In this document: positions 62,301 through 64,000 of the stretch, piece by piece
Numbering within the stretch: position 1 is the first letter of the stretch
Layout of the letters: every line of letters begins with the position of its first letter
Assembly: GCA_013396915.1 (NCBI GenBank)
Contig: VWZL01000810.1
Span: 62,001-126,000, forward strand
Reading direction: 5' to 3'
Length of the DNA stretch: 64,000 bases
From: Stercorarius parasiticus
Taxonomy: Eukaryota > Chordata > Aves > Charadriiformes > Stercorariidae
Position numbers and translations under genes: made by a program
The notes under the pieces: model-generated
Told to the model about the DNA's origin: nothing
The model's input: only the letters and a program-made list of their open reading frames with translations
Database searches by the model: none

Positions 62301-62344
62301 TTATCTGCACTGGCTTGACGAATTAAAAAGCAAAGCCAGCCAGC

Positions 62345-62389
62345 AAGAGAGAGACCGGGAGAGAGAGGGGGGACGAGAGAGAGAGAGAA
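62345..62389. repeat. GA-rich microsatellite in the predicted leader
   Basis: This is an interrupted GA/GGGA purine tract just downstream of the predicted start site. GAGA tracts in 5' leaders are often length-variable. It is the first of two GA tracts flanking the small ORF. Confidence 0.85.
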
Positions 62390-62458
62390 GCTTGCAGACA
62401 GCGCACGCTTTCTTTTCCTAAAAGAAGGATTTTGCATCTAAAGTGCTCACTGGTTGTG

Positions 62459-62494
62459 ATGATGCTTCACTTAGCGGGCTCCAGCATGAGCTAG
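62459..62494 (+). other. Upstream ORF in the predicted leader
   Basis: Two adjacent ATGs (62459 and 62462) open an 11-residue frame that ends at TAG 62492-62494. It would precede the main small ORF in an unspliced leader. Any protein-level role is unknown; the likely effect is on translation. Confidence 0.3.
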
Positions 62495-62565
62495 AGACAG
62501 CAGATAGGGGGATAAACTCAAAGCAGACCACAAAGCATTACGAACAAAACCAAAACCAGGATCAG

Positions 62566-62583
62566 TTTTCTCCTCTATTCTAG
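62566..62583 (+). promoter_or_regulatory. Possible splice acceptor before the small ORF
   Basis: A pyrimidine run TTTTCTCCTCTATTCTAG ends in AG at 62582-62583, just before the exon-like CATGGTGGATG. It fits a 3' splice site. If used, the small ORF sits in a downstream exon and its frame is open back to 62584, because the in-frame TAG at 62581-62583 would be intronic. No matching donor was seen between 62175 and 62560, so the donor would have to be further upstream. Confidence 0.35.
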
Positions 62584-62584
62584 C

Positions 62585-62623
62585 ATGGTGGATGTATGGA
62601 CAGTCTTACAGAGCAGAGGTTGA
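62585..62623 (+). other. Upstream ORF overlapping the long-form start
   Basis: The ATG at 62585 has an optimal context (A at -3, G at +4) and encodes 12 residues, ending at TGA 62621-62623. It overlaps the ATG at 62596 in another frame but ends 56 bases before the ATG at 62680. It could suppress the long start and favour reinitiation at the inner one. Confidence 0.35.
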
Positions 62624-62775
62624 CTTCTCCAAATCTACCAGCCCCACATCTTGAACACTACAGTGTTCTGCATTGCACCATGACCTTGGATGTTCAAACG
62701 GTGGTCGTTTTTGCAGTGATTGTGGTGCTATTGCTTGTGAATGTCATACTCATGTTCTTCCTGGGCACTCGTTAA
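62596..62775 (+). CDS. Putative single-pass (tail-anchored-like) membrane micropeptide, 59 aa
   Basis: This small complete ORF encodes 59 residues and is not in a family I can name. Residues 1-35 are polar with prolines (SPNLPAPHLEHY region, residues 11-22). Residues 36-57 form one unbroken hydrophobic helix rich in V, L, I and F, with a single asparagine (N49) in the middle. It ends in GTR. A membrane helix at the extreme C-terminus with a 2-3 residue tail is the topology of tail-anchored proteins. The size and buried asparagine also recall sarcolipin/phospholamban-type regulins, but the sequence is not one of them. An inner ATG at 62680 (ACC before it, good context) would give a 31-residue form of little more than the helix. 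The outer ATG at 62596 has G at +4 but T at -3, and a better-context uATG lies just before it. An in-frame TAG at 62581-62583 sets the upstream limit unless a splice acceptor is used there. A CpG/TATA promoter candidate lies about 0.4 kb upstream. Coding status is inferred from composition and context only. Confidence 0.5.
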   Translation: MDSLTEQRLTSPNLPAPHLEHYSVLHCTMTLDVQTVVVFAVIVVLLLVNVILMFFLGTR

Positions 62776-62829
62776 ATGGATTTTTTCTCCTGAGCTGTTG
62801 GGGGCTACTACTACCACTAGCAATTCAAC

Positions 62830-62866
62830 AAGAGAGCAAGAGCGAGAGAGAGAGAGAGAGAAAGGC

Positions 62867-62898
<32 letters not shown>
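62830..62898. repeat. GA microsatellite just after the small ORF
   Basis: A long (GA)n tract with small interruptions starts about 55 bp after the TAA stop, so it lies in the predicted 3' UTR. Frames running through it give Arg/Glu runs and are artefacts of the repeat. Confidence 0.9.
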
Positions 62899-62899
62899 T

Positions 62900-64000
62900 T
62901 TCTTACTGAGGGGGGAAACGCATTGAGCTTCAACATGGCCTCGCTGTGATATGTATGACGTTGGTATATTATCTCTCCCTAAATCTTTTGTCATGTCTTG
63001 TCTTTTAAGTATGCCTGTAAGTGTAGCTGCTTTTGCCTGGGTTTTAAATGTTGATAACTAATAGTAATCCATTCATATATCGTTCTGTGCTAGCGAGATA
63101 GAGCTATACATATTGAGTTAGAAGCAGAGTGAAAATATCTTTCTGTGGTAAGCACTGGCTGTGTTATTTTGCTTCCTTTAAAATCGAGACTCAAGTTGCT
63201 AAGAAGTCATTTTGTGTGAAATTTCTAGCAAGCAGTTAATGTGCGATGTGTGTGAGAGTAACCGTGTAGCTGCCAGGTGAGAGGTGGTGGTGTGTGCAAT
63301 CGAATCGAGCTGTGGACATTTTTAAGGGGGGGGGGGGGTCGGGATGAGAAATCCTATTAAAGGACGAAATCTTTGCTAAAATAACATTCAGCCACAAAAA
63401 AAAAAGAAAAAAAGGAGAGAAATTCTACTTACTTTATTTATCTGTGTTGCCTTGATGATCTGACTTGATTTCTCAATATTCAGCCCAAGAGCCTCCAAAT
63501 TCTACGTCCACACTGATGTAGCTGGCTCCTTTCTTTAAAGATGCGAGAGGGACCGAAACAGAACCTGCTGGGCTTTTTTTCTGTTTGTATGTGGTTTATA
63601 TCTCTGCAAATTGGGAAGGAGGGATCAAAGAGAAAAGGGGAATGCATGCTTTGTTTTTCTTTGCTAAAGCAACAGATCCGGAGGGGTTGGGTTTTGCTTT
63701 GATTTCTCTAGAAATTTTATTTTGGCTTTCTTTTCTTTATTGCGTGTGTGTGAATATATCTCTATATAATTTTTGGTAATGTATGTAAGAAAAATCTTTG
63801 CCCACCTCAAAGATAACGAGATTTTGAGACGGGTTGTTTTGCCTGACTTTATTTACATTGATTTTCTTGACAATGAAGTGCTAAGTTGTGTATTATAGGC
63901 TCGCTGAAAAGGCGTCCACTAGTTTAGAGGTGCTTCTGTTGAAAGATGTCTAGACCAAAATTGCAATGTTTACAGCTGGGAAGCGGAGCTGGCTGGGGGG
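62900..64000 (+). other. AT-rich sequence, possible 3' UTR or intron of the micropeptide gene
   Basis: AT-rich sequence with no open frame of interest. I did not see a canonical AATAAA; an ATTAAA occurs at about 63355. If the small gene is real, its transcript probably ends here or beyond the window. The stretch contains a 13-base poly-G run (63326-63338) and an interrupted A tract (about 63395-63413). Confidence 0.4.
63326..63338. repeat. Poly-G run
   Basis: Thirteen consecutive G residues. It is a homopolymer prone to sequencing error and, in RNA, able to support G-quadruplex-like structure. Confidence 0.9.

Noticed and set aside
61749..62318. 189-codon plus-strand frame with a signal-peptide-like start
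   Set aside because: It runs through the CpG-rich promoter and past the TATA-like box, with a competing 144-codon frame on the minus strand. Openness is explained by GC content, and the hydrophobic start is probably chance.
62596..62775. Micropeptide as sarcolipin or phospholamban
   Set aside because: Length of the short form and the single helix are similar, but the residues do not match those proteins as I know them. The regulin terminal motifs are absent.
62741..62926. Arg/Glu-rich frames across the GA repeat
   Set aside because: These are translations of a microsatellite, in a frame different from the micropeptide.

Overview
This window is vertebrate nuclear DNA, most likely from a bird. 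The direct evidence is a Chicken Repeat 1 (CR1) non-LTR retrotransposon at 6333-9407 that ends in the family's ATTCTATG-type 3' repeat. The rest of the 64 kb carries very few recognisable interspersed repeats, which fits a compact avian genome better than a reptile or mammal. There is no operon-like gene density. Nearly all open reading frames of 60-240 codons look like chance frames in intronic or intergenic DNA.

Layout: 1-6332 is unique non-coding sequence. 6333-9407 is a 5'-truncated, frameshifted CR1 copy (endonuclease tail, reverse transcriptase, 3' UTR). Its 3' end is split by a 497-bp solitary LTR (8858-9354, minus orientation) flanked by a 5-bp target duplication. Inside the CR1, a 276-bp segment is repeated around a single N, almost certainly an assembly artefact. 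From 9408 to about 61.9 kb the sequence is again mostly featureless: simple repeats, one 25-N gap at 29940-29964, and a few small CpG clusters (about 13.2, 35.3, 41.9 and 59.5 kb). Two of these have TATA-like elements and two have exon/donor-like structure.

The strongest gene candidate lies at the right end. A CpG-rich, TATA-containing promoter-like region (about 61.9-62.3 kb) is followed by a leader with short upstream ORFs and a small ORF at 62596-62775, on the + strand. The ORF encodes a 59-residue (or 31-residue, from an internal ATG) protein with a single very hydrophobic C-terminal membrane segment and a three-residue tail. This looks like a tail-anchored or regulin-like micropeptide. 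I could not assign it to a named family. The sequence after it, to 64000, is AT-rich and could be its 3' UTR or an intron.

No tRNA, rRNA, CRISPR array or recognisable microRNA hairpin was seen. I did not find a multi-gene 'system'. The micropeptide locus and the nested CR1/solo-LTR structure are the items most worth following up.
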